From Bacillota bacterium (GTDB lineage Bacteria > Bacillota > Clostridia > DSM-8532), in contig JAEXRM010000222.1 in the NCBI GenBank assembly GCA_023440865.1, positions 1 through 43,952 on the forward strand: a DNA stretch of 43,952 nt, in the 5' to 3' direction. The notes below the pieces were generated by a model. That model saw nothing but the letters and a program-made list of their open reading frames with translations. It made no database searches and was not told the origin of the DNA. Below, piece by piece: positions 14,903 to 23,446 of this stretch (its first letter is position 1; the number at the start of each line of letters is the position of its first letter). The position numbers and the translations under genes were made by a program.

Positions 14903-16570
14903 TTACACCTGCCGAGCCAGCGCGCGGTTGATGCGGTCGCGCGTGGCAAGCAGCCACGCCGCGTTCCGCGGGTATTCACTGAAGGTGACGGGTTCCGCCA
15001 GCCCCTCCTCCATCAAACGGACAACCGCTTCCTTGCCCGCTTTCACAGTGAGTGCCTGCAGGGCGCGCAGGTCCTGGAAGGCATCGGCGAGCACCTTCAG
15101 ACGCAGCGATGGCACGGGGCCGTCCTCCCCCGGATAAACCAGGAACGGATCGCCGCTGGGAAACGCACCCCCCGCGTCGGTGACGCGGAACGGGTCGACG
15201 GCGCCGAGCGACCAGCGCCTGCTGTAGAAGTTGTAGCCCCAATGCAGGAAGCCCTTGATGTCGTACCGGAACATCTGCATGCCGAGGATGCGGTTGCGAT
15301 AGGAAGGCATGCAGAAAAACCGGTTTGCGACCTTCACGCCCTGGGCGCAGCAGTAGTAGACCCATAAATCGGGCACGCCCGCTTCCACAAAGGGTTCGAT
15401 GTGGTTGTTGGCGGATACGGGCTGCGCGACCAGGCCATGCGCGTAGAAATCGAAGTCCGACAGCGCGTCGATGACCGGTTTGTCGCCGACATGACGTCCG
15501 AGCAGGCTGGCCGCGGCACGATAGGAGGCCAGCTGTCCGAGGGAAGGCTCGTCCGAGACATGGAACAGGACGCGCCCGCCATATCCCCGTTCCTCGAGAT
15601 GGCGCACCAGCTCGGGCAGGAACTGATCCAAGAAAGCGGCATACGCGGCACCGCCCGCATCCGTGTCCCATCCGAACCGCCGCGCCAGGATGCCGTCCAT
15701 CCCTGTTGCGAGGATCTTCGGGGCATGTGCGGCGCCCCACTGCGTAAACAGATGGGACATCTCGAAGCAGCGCACGCCTTGCCGATCCCCCATGGCCAGC
15801 CACCGGTCGAGCCGCTCGAATCCGAACCGGTACACGGCATCGGCGTCGGTGCCCGACAGGACCTGCACATCCACCAGCTGCACGGTGGTGCGCTCCCCGC
15901 CTTCCGCCGTATCGAGCGGCGGTGTGAAGAGCGGTGTCAGCAGGGTATCGATGCCGTGGGCCGTCGCCATGGCCACGAACTGCTCGACCCGGCGCCAGTG
16001 GGCCTCGCTGAACACCGTATCGCCGTAGTGGTTCGCCAGACAGTCGGCGTGGAACCATTCCGTGTGGCACACCGTCTGGGGCGGCAAACCGGCCGCAAGC
16101 ACCTCCAACCGGTATCCGGCACGGCCCAGCTCGCGCCGCGCTTCCCCCGCCCCATGCGAAAAAACGACATCGATGTCATGCAAGCCTGCCGGCAAGTCAC
16201 CGGCGGTTCCATCGATCTCCACCCAGACGGCGCGCCATTGCTCGGGCAGCAGCGAAATCGTCCTCGCACCACATTCGTACAGTGGATCCGGGAACAGGCC
16301 GGGCGCCGTGCGCAGCACGTCGTCATCCCGCTCGAACCAGTTTGGCAGGTCCGAAGGAACCAGGCCGACTTCATACAGCCGCACAAAGCGCGCCAGACCG
16401 GAGTCGACGGCCAGCGCCACATCGTCCAGCGTGGGCGCAGCCCAGTACCAGGCGACCTGGAACGCATGCCGCTCGTTTCGCAATGCCGTGCCACCCCTGC
16501 AGGGCGCACCGCCAGGCCGTTCATCCGGAAACACCTTTTCCAGCGAGGATACTGGGTATACTGTCAGCAT
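14903..16570 (-). CDS. DUF4091 (glycoside-hydrolase-like) domain protein
   Basis: The 555-residue protein looks like DUF4091 family members (PF13320 C-terminal domain), thought to be carbohydrate-active but with no established reaction. An N-terminal beta-rich region (1-165) is followed by a TIM-barrel-like core with WFHADCLANHYGD, HVSDEPS and FDFYAHG. The DUF4091 end has FLHWGYNFY, DPF and FLVYPGEDGPVPSLRL. The HVSDEP segment has an acidic pair resembling a catalytic site. No signal peptide is seen, so it should act inside the cell. The start at 16570 is preceded by a GGAGGTG-rich stretch at 13 nt, which is long. An in-frame start at 16612 is possible but poorly supported. Confidence 0.82.
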   Translation of the reverse strand: MLTVYPVSSLEKVFPDERPGGAPCRGGTALRNERHAFQVAWYWAAPTLDDVALAVDSGLARFVRLYEVGLVPSDLPNWFERDDDVLRTAPGLFPDPLYECGARTISLLPEQWRAVWVEIDGTAGDLPAGLHDIDVVFSHGAGEARRELGRAGYRLEVLAAGLPPQTVCHTEWFHADCLANHYGDTVFSEAHWRRVEQFVAMATAHGIDTLLTPLFTPPLDTAEGGERTTVQLVDVQVLSGTDADAVYRFGFERLDRWLAMGDRQGVRCFEMSHLFTQWGAAHAPKILATGMDGILARRFGWDTDAGGAAYAAFLDQFLPELVRHLEERGYGGRVLFHVSDEPSLGQLASYRAAASLLGRHVGDKPVIDALSDFDFYAHGLVAQPVSANNHIEPFVEAGVPDLWVYYCCAQGVKVANRFFCMPSYRNRILGMQMFRYDIKGFLHWGYNFYSRRWSLGAVDPFRVTDAGGAFPSGDPFLVYPGEDGPVPSLRLKVLADAFQDLRALQALTVKAGKEAVVRLMEEGLAEPVTFSEYPRNAAWLLATRDRINRALARQV

Positions 16571-16792
16571 GCGGTTCACCCCGCACCTCCTGTCCGAAGG
16601 CACACATGTCACCGGGTGCTTCGGACAAGAACAGCGTACCGCACCGGCCCCTTGGGTGAAATGGACGAAACGGCCCTTTTTTTATCTGTTCGGGCACACC
16701 TCGCGACACGGGCAATCCGGGAGAAACGCGCATCCGCCGGATGGCGCAGGGGTACCGGATCTTTACGGGCATGCAACGGGACGAGTCCGTCC

Positions 16793-17710
16793 TCACACGC
16801 GTCCCAGCGCCGACCTGGCGTACTGCGACGGCGTCATGCCGGTCATCTTCTTGAACTGCCGCGAAAAGTGGTGCACAGAAGACCAGCCCATCCGCTCGGC
16901 AATATCCGTGAAGTGAAGGCCGGATTCCCGGATCATGCGCTTGGCCGCATCGATGCGGATGCGGGTCGCGCAGGCGACCACGCCGCAGCCCATCCGGCTG
17001 CGGAACAGTGCCTTGAGGGCGCTTTCGCCCATCAGCACATGTCCCGCGACTTCGGAGAAGGTGATTTGCCGCTCGGCATGTTCCTCCATGTAGCGGATGG
17101 CCGCCTGCAGCACACGCTGGTCCGCCTGCTCACGCACCGTGGTGGTCGGGAGCCCGTCCTTTCCCGGTGCGATGCCGCTCACGGGAGCGGCCGACTGCAT
17201 CCTGCGAAGCAAGCGGATCAGGAGTTCCTCCAGGCAATGTCCGACCAGCTGCTCCGCGCCCGCCGGTGCGTCGGCGCGACGCTCGAGATGGGTGGCGTCC
17301 GTCGCGTGCAGGGGCGTGGCAAAGGCCAGCCGTGCCTCCTTCACCAGCCTGGCGAGCGTATCGCGTTCGGAGTCGCCCAGTCTGAGCGTGCGGCACTCAA
17401 AGGAGCGCATCGCGGCGGATCCGCACTCGAAGGCGCAGACAATGAGATTTGGGGCAAAGCGCCCATTTGCCTCGACGGTGTGGAACTCATCGGGCTTGTG
17501 GAAGATGATGTCCCCTTCCGTCAGGTGATGCGGCACGCCGTCGGCGAGGACGCCGACCTCTCCCTTGTCCACGTAAAGGAACTCCCAGAAATCGTGGCTT
17601 TCCCCCGCGTAGGCATATCCGCGCGCGTACTCGAAATAGTGGATGCTCACGATGCGGCGCACGGTGACGACATCGCGCAGCAGCGTCTTTCGATAGGAGG
17701 ACATGGGCAT
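16793..17710 (-). CDS. AraC-family regulator with cupin-like sensor
   Basis: This 305-residue activator has an N-terminal AraC cupin-like arm (residues 20-105, with HDFWEFLYVDKGE and GDIIFHKPDEFH) and two C-terminal helix-turn-helix motifs. Those motifs contain ITFSEVAGHVLMGESALKALF and FTDIAERMGWSSVHHFSRQFK. Such proteins sense a sugar and activate nearby catabolic genes. It lies between the CBM9-like and DUF4091 genes on the same strand, so it likely controls this cluster. The start is 17710 or 17704; both sit near GGAAAG. A 222-bp gap follows before the DUF4091 gene and could hold the controlled promoter; I found no clear sigma-70 boxes there. Confidence 0.9.
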   Translation of the reverse strand: MPMSSYRKTLLRDVVTVRRIVSIHYFEYARGYAYAGESHDFWEFLYVDKGEVGVLADGVPHHLTEGDIIFHKPDEFHTVEANGRFAPNLIVCAFECGSAAMRSFECRTLRLGDSERDTLARLVKEARLAFATPLHATDATHLERRADAPAGAEQLVGHCLEELLIRLLRRMQSAAPVSGIAPGKDGLPTTTVREQADQRVLQAAIRYMEEHAERQITFSEVAGHVLMGESALKALFRSRMGCGVVACATRIRIDAAKRMIRESGLHFTDIAERMGWSSVHHFSRQFKKMTGMTPSQYARSALGRV

Positions 17711-17750
17711 ACCCGCTTTCCACCGGTCGGTTCATGTGACTGCAGTGTCT

Positions 17751-18356
17751 TCATTCATCCGCAAGGAGTTCGATCTCGCCAAAATCCTCGGGCCGGTGAA
17801 AATCGGGCCGGGATGCGGACATGGGATGCCAGGAGCCATAATGGGGCACGTCCGTGTCATCCCCGCACTTGTAGAAATTGGCGCGCAGCACGGCACCCGC
17901 GTCCGCGCGGAAGCCCGGCACCTGGCCGGCCAGCCAGGAGAAGGGCACGAACAGGGTCAGGGCCCAGAAGGGACGCCCCGCCAGCAAGGAAGGACCGTGC
18001 GGCTCGATGCGCACGCCGTCGAGATCCGCCACGCCAAGGCTTTCCCGTTCCCCGCGGCTGGCACCGCGCGCAAGCAGCAGGGTGCCTGCCGCATTCATCT
18101 CGAAATTGAGATAGGGCGAGCCCGGCAAGCCAAGCGGCTGCACAAAGAACTCGACACAGCTGTCGCGGTACACCGGTTCGTTCATGACATGGCAGGTGAT
18201 CCGCGGGTTTGTCTCAAACACACGAAAGCGAATGGACAAGCCTGTCTGAGTCCGAACAACCAGCACGTCCGTCTCCGGGCAGGCCGGAAACGGCCCCCAG
18301 CCGCAGTCGGTGACAGGCAGCCGCTGTTCCCCGCCCGTTTTCAGTCTGATGCGCAT
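17751..18356 (-). CDS. CBM9-like carbohydrate-binding domain protein
   Basis: The 201-residue protein consists of one carbohydrate-binding family 9-like domain (PF16011 type). The pattern includes VYRDSCVEFFVQP, YLNFEMNAAGTLLL and a C-terminal NFYKCGDDTDVPHYGSWHPM. The spacing DSCVEFF then NFE is typical of these beta-sandwich domains. There is no signal peptide, so it may act in the cytoplasm. The role in these families is presumed ligand binding rather than catalysis. The start at 18356 is set by GGTGGAGG six nucleotides upstream. It is the first gene of the cluster and ends 40 nt before the AraC regulator. Confidence 0.8.
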   Translation of the reverse strand: MRIRLKTGGEQRLPVTDCGWGPFPACPETDVLVVRTQTGLSIRFRVFETNPRITCHVMNEPVYRDSCVEFFVQPLGLPGSPYLNFEMNAAGTLLLARGASRGERESLGVADLDGVRIEPHGPSLLAGRPFWALTLFVPFSWLAGQVPGFRADAGAVLRANFYKCGDDTDVPHYGSWHPMSASRPDFHRPEDFGEIELLADE

Positions 18357-18456
18357 GCATGCCTCCACCCCGGGTCCGCATCGCGTCCCCACATCCCCTT
18401 GATCATACCGCGCCATCCGCAGACACGGCAAGCGTCGCGGCAGGTGCCAGGGCAGG

Positions 18457-18489
18457 TGTCACGGCAAGCGCACGGCACGAGCCGTGACA
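18457..18489. repeat. 9-bp inverted repeat in the divergent intergenic region
   Basis: TGTCACGGC (18457-18465) and GCCGTGACA (18481-18489) pair perfectly over 9 bp with a 15-nt spacer. It lies in the 320-bp gap between the CBM9-like gene and the dehydrogenase gene. It could be a regulator site or a hairpin. The gap otherwise holds the promoter at 18583-18611. Confidence 0.4.
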
Positions 18490-18582
18490 TGCGGCAGGGA
18501 TGACCGGCAGCGGTTTCGTGGACGGAACACCTCTGTCATCAAGCGCATCCGCAACAGAACGGACACATATCGCAAGCAAACA

Positions 18583-18611
18583 TGGACATATTCCAACACA
18601 TTCGGTATAAT
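18583..18611 (+). promoter_or_regulatory. Promoter of the dehydrogenase-PHP-DeoR operon
   Basis: TGGACA (18583-18588) and a consensus TATAAT (18606-18611) are 17 nt apart. The dehydrogenase starts 66 nt downstream. It is among the clearest promoters in the window. Confidence 0.8.
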
Positions 18612-18676
18612 TCAAGCATATCTGCAACGCTTTCCGATCGGGACTCCCGATGCGGATCCAGGCATCAGGAGGTACC

Positions 18677-19462
18677 ATGAAGGACATGCTGGCAGGACAA
18701 GCCGTGATTGTGACCGGTGCGGGCCAGGGCCTTGGCGAGGCGCTCGCCATACGGCTCGACCGCGAGGGCTGCAAGGTGGCGGTCGCAGACATCAACGGTG
18801 CCGCCGCGGAAAAAGTCGCGGCGGGCCTGTCAAACGGCACCGGGTTTGCCGTGGATGTCACCGCCGAGGACCAGGTCGCCGGCATGGTGGACGCGGTCGT
18901 CGCGAAGTGGGGACGCCTCGACCTCATGGTATGCAACGCCGCCATCCTCATCGCCAGGCCCATCACCGAGTACACGGCGGAACAATGGCGCCGCATGATC
19001 GACGTCAATCTCAACGGCTACTTCACCTGCGCCAAGCATGCGGCCCGCGTCATGATCCCGCAGCGTGGCGGCAACATCATCCAGATCAACAGCAAGTCCG
19101 GCAAAAAAGGGTCGGCGAAGAACGCCGCCTACGCCACCTCGAAGTTCGGCGGCATCGGCCTGACACAGAGTCTGGCGCTCGAGCTGGCCGAGTTCGGCAT
19201 CCGCGTCAATGCGATCTGCCCCGGCAACCTGTTGAACTCAAGTCTCTGGAACGACGGCCCGAACAGCCTGTTCAAGCAATATGCGCGCAACCAGAACACA
19301 ACCGAGGAGGCCATCCGCGCGAAGTATCTGGCCCAGGTGCCGCTCGGCCGCAGCTGCGAGTTCGAGGACATCGCCAATGCCATGGTGTTCCTTGCCTCCG
19401 ACATGGCCAGCTACATGACCGGCCAGGCAATCAACGTCACCGGCGGCCAGGAGATGCGCTGA
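18677..19462 (+). CDS. srlD: Short-chain dehydrogenase, sorbitol-6-phosphate 2-dehydrogenase-like
   Basis: The 261-residue NAD-dependent enzyme has the SDR cofactor motif TGAGQGLG (near residue 12), NAA near 89 and the catalytic YATSK. It resembles SrlD, which converts sorbitol 6-phosphate to fructose 6-phosphate, in diagnostic places as I recall the E. coli protein: IIQINSKSGKKGS, SKFGGIGLTQSLALELAEFG and the end TGQAINVTGGQ. Another hexitol- or sugar-phosphate substrate is possible. The start at 18677 follows AGGAGG at 4 nt. It is the first gene of a probable operon with a PHP protein and a DeoR regulator. No PTS transporter is in the window. Confidence 0.82.
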   Translation: MKDMLAGQAVIVTGAGQGLGEALAIRLDREGCKVAVADINGAAAEKVAAGLSNGTGFAVDVTAEDQVAGMVDAVVAKWGRLDLMVCNAAILIARPITEYTAEQWRRMIDVNLNGYFTCAKHAARVMIPQRGGNIIQINSKSGKKGSAKNAAYATSKFGGIGLTQSLALELAEFGIRVNAICPGNLLNSSLWNDGPNSLFKQYARNQNTTEEAIRAKYLAQVPLGRSCEFEDIANAMVFLASDMASYMTGQAINVTGGQEMR

Positions 19463-19561
19463 GCGCGGCAACGACGCGGGAACGGCACCGACGGCACGGC
19501 CCCCGCGCACGCATCACGCGCGCACCCCGCCGCCCTGACCGCGCCACAGGAGGAACCCGGC

Positions 19562-20788
19562 ATGCAGGAGCAACATCAGACCATACCGGCGGGAAGCGCC
19601 CCGGAGGACGTCAACAACCACATCCACACGCATTTCTCCTTCTCGCCCTACAGCCCCACCCAGGCGATTCTTCGCGCCAAGGAGGCGGGACTGGCGACAG
19701 CCGGCATCATGGACCACGACTCCCTGGCCGGCGCCGACGAGTTTGAACAGGCGGGACGTCTGCATGGCATGCCCACGACCGTCGGCATGGAGGTGCGTGC
19801 CGATTTCTCGCATACCGCTCTGGCAGGTCGCCGCATCAACAACCCCGACCAGGCCTCCATCGCCTACATCGCCCTGCACGGCGTGCCCCGGGCCTCGCGC
19901 GCGCGGCTGTCCGCCTTCCTGCGGCCGTTCCAGGAGGCGCGCATGATCCGCAACCGCATCATGACGCGGCGCATCAATGCCCTTGTCGCACCACATGACC
20001 TCGCGATCGACTTCGACACGGACGTCCTGCCCCTGTCGAAGTGGGCGGAGGGAGGATCTGTCACGGAGCGGCATCTGCTCTTCGCGCTCACGCTCAAGCT
20101 GCTGGGACGCTTCGGCCGGGAAGGCGGGGTCATCCCCTTTCTGCATGACAAGCTGGCCCTGACGGCTTCTCCGAGGCAGGCCGCCCAGCTCTCCGATCCC
20201 GCGAATCCGCACATGCCGTACGATCTGCTGGGCATCCTCAAGGGCGGCCTGGTCTCGCGGTTCTATGTCGACGCCACCGCCGAGTGCCCGGACATCCGCA
20301 CCCTGGCACGGGCGGCGCATGACGCGGGCGCCATCCTCGCCTATGCCTATCTGGGCGATGTGACCGATTCGGTGACCGGCGACAAGATGAACCAAACCTT
20401 CGAGGACGGATACCTCGACCTGCTGTTCGAGACCCTGCGCGACACCGGGTTCGAAGCCGTCACCTACATGCCGTCCCGCAACACCCCGGCCCAGCTTCAG
20501 CGCCTGCGCGCCCTGTGCGACCGGCATGGGTTCTTCCAGGTCAGCGGAGAGGACATCAACTCCTCCCGCCAACCCTTTGTCTGCGAGGCCATGCGCACCC
20601 CCGGCTTCGGAAACCTCATTGAAGCGGCCTGGGCGCTCATCGGACATGAAACGGCCAGTGCGGAGCATCCGGGGAACGGCATGTTCTCCGCGGCCGCCAT
20701 CGCCCGCATGCCCGATCTGGCGGAACGGACGACCCATTACGCACAGCTGGGACGCGCCGCGCACGGAAGGGCACGCGGCGCCACCTGA
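19562..20788 (+). CDS. PHP-domain metal-dependent phosphoesterase-like protein
   Basis: The 408-residue protein has a PHP-type metal site: NHIHTHFSFSPYSP near residue 19, GIMDHDSLAGADEF near 50 and VGMEVRADFSHT near 75. Later His and Asp residues include LAYAYLGD and VSGEDINSS. PHP proteins hydrolyse phosphate esters using two or three metals. At about 400 residues it is longer than simple histidinol-phosphatase-like members. The substrate is unknown; a sugar phosphate is plausible from the neighbours. The start at 19562 has AGGAGG about 8 nt upstream. It lies 99 nt after the dehydrogenase and 87 nt before the DeoR regulator. Confidence 0.8.
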   Translation: MQEQHQTIPAGSAPEDVNNHIHTHFSFSPYSPTQAILRAKEAGLATAGIMDHDSLAGADEFEQAGRLHGMPTTVGMEVRADFSHTALAGRRINNPDQASIAYIALHGVPRASRARLSAFLRPFQEARMIRNRIMTRRINALVAPHDLAIDFDTDVLPLSKWAEGGSVTERHLLFALTLKLLGRFGREGGVIPFLHDKLALTASPRQAAQLSDPANPHMPYDLLGILKGGLVSRFYVDATAECPDIRTLARAAHDAGAILAYAYLGDVTDSVTGDKMNQTFEDGYLDLLFETLRDTGFEAVTYMPSRNTPAQLQRLRALCDRHGFFQVSGEDINSSRQPFVCEAMRTPGFGNLIEAAWALIGHETASAEHPGNGMFSAAAIARMPDLAERTTHYAQLGRAAHGRARGAT

Positions 20789-20875
20789 CCGGGCGCGGCC
20801 GCGCCGGCGGGAACACCCGTGCTTGCCAGCGTCGCAATGCCCTCACCGCAATCCGCTGCCGAAGGGAGAAACCCC

Positions 20876-21640
20876 ATGTTTGCCGAGGAAAGAAGAAACC
20901 GTCTGCTGCACATGCTCCAGGAAAAGCGCAGCCTGTCCGTGCCGGAAGCCGCCGTCCAATTCGAGGTGACCGAGGAGACCATCCGCCGCGATCTCAAGCT
21001 GCTTGAGTCCTCGGGCTTCTTGCAGCGCACGCACGGTGGCGCCATCCCTGCGGATGACGCCAAGGTGGAACCCTCGCTCGAGGTCCGGCAGGGAATCAAC
21101 ATGTCCGGCAAGGACCGCATCGGCCGGAAGGCTGCGGCGCTGGTGCACGACGGCGACACCATCATCCTCGACGCATCGACCTCCGCACTCTCGCTGGCAC
21201 GGCACCTCAAGCTCAAGAAGAACCTCACGGTCATCACCAATGCGGAGAAGATCGTGCTCGAGCTGTACGCCTGCAGCGACATCACGCTCATCTGCACCGG
21301 CGGCATCCTGCGTCCCGGAAGCCTTTCCTACGTCGGGCGCGCGGCGGAGAACACGCTGTCCGGCCTGCAGGCGGGCAAGGCTTTCCTGTCCTGCCGCGGT
21401 TTCAATCCGTTGCGGGGCTTTACCGACTCCAGCGAACCCGAATCGGAAATCAGACGCCAGATGATCAGGCGCTCCCAGCAGACCGTCTACCTGTGCGACC
21501 ACACGAAGTTCGACCGGGTCGGCTTCGTGACGACGGCGGTCATCGGCGATGTGGACACGCTCATCGTCGACGCGCCGCTGCCTGCAGGCTGGGCGCAGGA
21601 ATTCGACAAGGCGGGCGTGCACATGCTGCTGGCGGAATGA
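20876..21640 (+). CDS. DeoR-family transcriptional regulator
   Basis: The 254-residue repressor has the DeoR helix-turn-helix at residues 6-58 (RRNRLLHMLQEKRSLSVPEAA, then VTEETIRRDLKLLE and RTHGGAI). A DeoRC sugar-phosphate sensor domain follows, with ILDASTSALSLARHL, TNAEKIVLEL and LCDHTKFDR. DeoR proteins respond to phosphorylated sugars, which fits the upstream SrlD-like dehydrogenase. The start at 20876 follows GGGAG; an in-frame upstream Met at 20819 lacks a ribosome binding site. It probably controls the operon it closes. Confidence 0.92.
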   Translation: MFAEERRNRLLHMLQEKRSLSVPEAAVQFEVTEETIRRDLKLLESSGFLQRTHGGAIPADDAKVEPSLEVRQGINMSGKDRIGRKAAALVHDGDTIILDASTSALSLARHLKLKKNLTVITNAEKIVLELYACSDITLICTGGILRPGSLSYVGRAAENTLSGLQAGKAFLSCRGFNPLRGFTDSSEPESEIRRQMIRRSQQTVYLCDHTKFDRVGFVTTAVIGDVDTLIVDAPLPAGWAQEFDKAGVHMLLAE

Positions 21641-21648
21641 ACTGCCGC

Positions 21649-21678
21649 TTGTGCGGGCGGATGCTTTCCCGGTAAACT
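21649..21678 (+). promoter_or_regulatory. Possible promoter of the second chemoreceptor gene
   Basis: TTGTGC (21649-21654) and TAAACT (21673-21678) are 18 nt apart, 100 nt before the chemoreceptor start. The -10 is weak. Confidence 0.35.
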
Positions 21679-21777
21679 GATCCAAGACATCCCTCCATCC
21701 TTGACGTATCCAGAACGGCACACCCGTGACGGACGCCGATTTTTGCCAGTCCACCACATCGCATCCGGGGAGGCACC

Positions 21778-23301
21778 ATGACGCACGACACCCTCCTGTC
21801 CCGCAATGAGCGCGAAGCAAACCGTTTTGCCGCCAAGGCCATGCTCTCCACCCTGCCCATCGTCGCCATCATCTATGTGCTCGAGCTGCTGGGTTTGTTC
21901 ATCGTTCCGCTGGGCATCATGTCCTTCGCCATGGGGATGGCCGCCTTGCTGCTGCTGGTTCCGGCACTGCTCGTTTTCGGGCTGCGCGCGACCGGCGGCT
22001 GGGTCAAGTACGCCATCGTCACGGCGGCGACGCTCATGCCCGCGCTGTCCTCCGTCTACCTAACCTGGCATGCGGTGGTCATCTACATTTATCCGGTCCT
22101 CATCGCCGCGCTGTACTTCAACCGGGGGTTGAGCCTGTATGCGATGCTGCTGTCCCTGGTGCTCCAGAGCGGTGCCCAGGTGCTGGCCCTGCGTGCGGGC
22201 GGCGTGGCGGACAAGAACTTCGAGAACCTGCACGACGTACTGCTGTTCGGTGTTGCGCCGAGGGCGCTGGAGCTGCTGGCCCTGTCGCTGATCCTGGTGG
22301 TCCTGTCCGGAAAAACCGCCCGCCTCCTGGGCTCCCTGCTGGGAGCGGAGGAACAGGCGCAGTTGACGGAGCGCGTCATGGACACGGCCCGCAAGGCAGC
22401 CGCCATATCCGGCGTGCTCGAGAGCGAGGGGCTCCGTCTGGAGACCGCCGTGACCGAGACCAAAACCTCCTATGACGAAGTGGCATCGGAAACCGAACGG
22501 GCGGCCGATGACGCGCAACAGACCCTTGACCGGTCTTCGGACGCGGCCCGCAACGCGGCATCGGTTGCGGAAACCCTCGAGGCGGTGGCACGGGAGGGCG
22601 CCCGCATCTCCGATGCCGCCGACGCGATGCGCCAGCTGTCCGATACCGGCAACGGCCGCATGGACAACGCTTCCGCCGACATCGAAGCCATCGGTCGCGT
22701 CACGACGGAGGGCCGTGGCGTCATCCTCCGGCTTTCTGACCGATCCAGCGAAATCGGCCGCATTGTCGAGACGATCACCGGCATTTCCTCCCAAACCAAC
22801 CTGCTGGCGCTGAACGCCGCAATCGAGGCGGCCCGCGCCGGCGAACAGGGCAAGGGTTTCGCCGTCGTGGCCGAGGAGATCCGCAAGCTGGCCATGCAGT
22901 CCCAACAGGCCAGCCGGGATATCGAGGAACTCATCGGAGAAGTGCTCGGCGATACCCGGCAGGCAGTCGAAGCGATGGACCGAAGCATGGAGACGGTGCA
23001 TCGCGGCATGGCCGCCGTCGCGGAGGTGGGACATGCATTCGGGGACATGGCCGCATTCAGTCGCGACATGAATGAAAGGCTCCATCGTGTGGCGACGCAG
23101 ACGGAATCGGCATCCAGCGAATGCGCCAACCTGGTCGGGTCGGTTCGCGACATCGAATCGGTCAACCGGGCGGCACTCGAACGGTTGCGCCGCATCGCCT
23201 GCGAGACACAGGAGCAGCTGGCACGGATGGAGCTGGTTTCCACCGCCGTGTCGACCCTGTCGGAGCAGGCGAGGCAGCTGCGGAACGTCACGCAGGGATA
23301 A
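21778..23301 (+). CDS. Methyl-accepting chemotaxis protein with polytopic membrane domain
   Basis: The 507-residue chemoreceptor begins with several hydrophobic segments (about five or six between residues 20 and 185) and no sizeable external loop. There is no classical periplasmic sensor. The cytoplasmic signalling domain has the hairpin tip ISSQTNLLALNAAIEAARAG then EQGKGFAVVAEEIRKLA. Receptors of this build may sense membrane-related signals or lipophilic ligands. The start at 21778 has GGGGAGG about 5 nt upstream. It lies alone, with no che genes nearby. Confidence 0.9.
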   Translation: MTHDTLLSRNEREANRFAAKAMLSTLPIVAIIYVLELLGLFIVPLGIMSFAMGMAALLLLVPALLVFGLRATGGWVKYAIVTAATLMPALSSVYLTWHAVVIYIYPVLIAALYFNRGLSLYAMLLSLVLQSGAQVLALRAGGVADKNFENLHDVLLFGVAPRALELLALSLILVVLSGKTARLLGSLLGAEEQAQLTERVMDTARKAAAISGVLESEGLRLETAVTETKTSYDEVASETERAADDAQQTLDRSSDAARNAASVAETLEAVAREGARISDAADAMRQLSDTGNGRMDNASADIEAIGRVTTEGRGVILRLSDRSSEIGRIVETITGISSQTNLLALNAAIEAARAGEQGKGFAVVAEEIRKLAMQSQQASRDIEELIGEVLGDTRQAVEAMDRSMETVHRGMAAVAEVGHAFGDMAAFSRDMNERLHRVATQTESASSECANLVGSVRDIESVNRAALERLRRIACETQEQLARMELVSTAVSTLSEQARQLRNVTQG

Positions 23302-23324
23302 ACGGTCGGATTCGCGCGATCCTC

Positions 23325-23353
23325 TTGATCACCCCCCGATCGAAGCATACAAT
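23325..23353 (+). promoter_or_regulatory. Promoter of the TagO/WecA-like gene
   Basis: TTGATC (23325-23330) and TACAAT (23348-23353) are separated by 17 nt, 93 nt upstream of the start at 23447. Confidence 0.65.
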
Positions 23354-23446
23354 GGGGGCGGAACGTTGTCCGTGCGCCCCCGGAGGCCACTGCGCCCCGG
23401 CACACGGCACAGCGCATACCGTACGAAGGAGAAAGAAGGCAGCGCC

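Noticed and set aside
16674..16683. Plus-strand T-run as a terminator
   Set aside because: Seven T follow GGCCC, but no gene ends upstream on that strand and no good stem precedes it.
15401..18109. Very long plus-strand open frame opposite the DUF4091, AraC and CBM9-like genes
   Set aside because: It is antisense to well-recognised genes, its translation has no family features, and long antisense frames are expected at this GC content.
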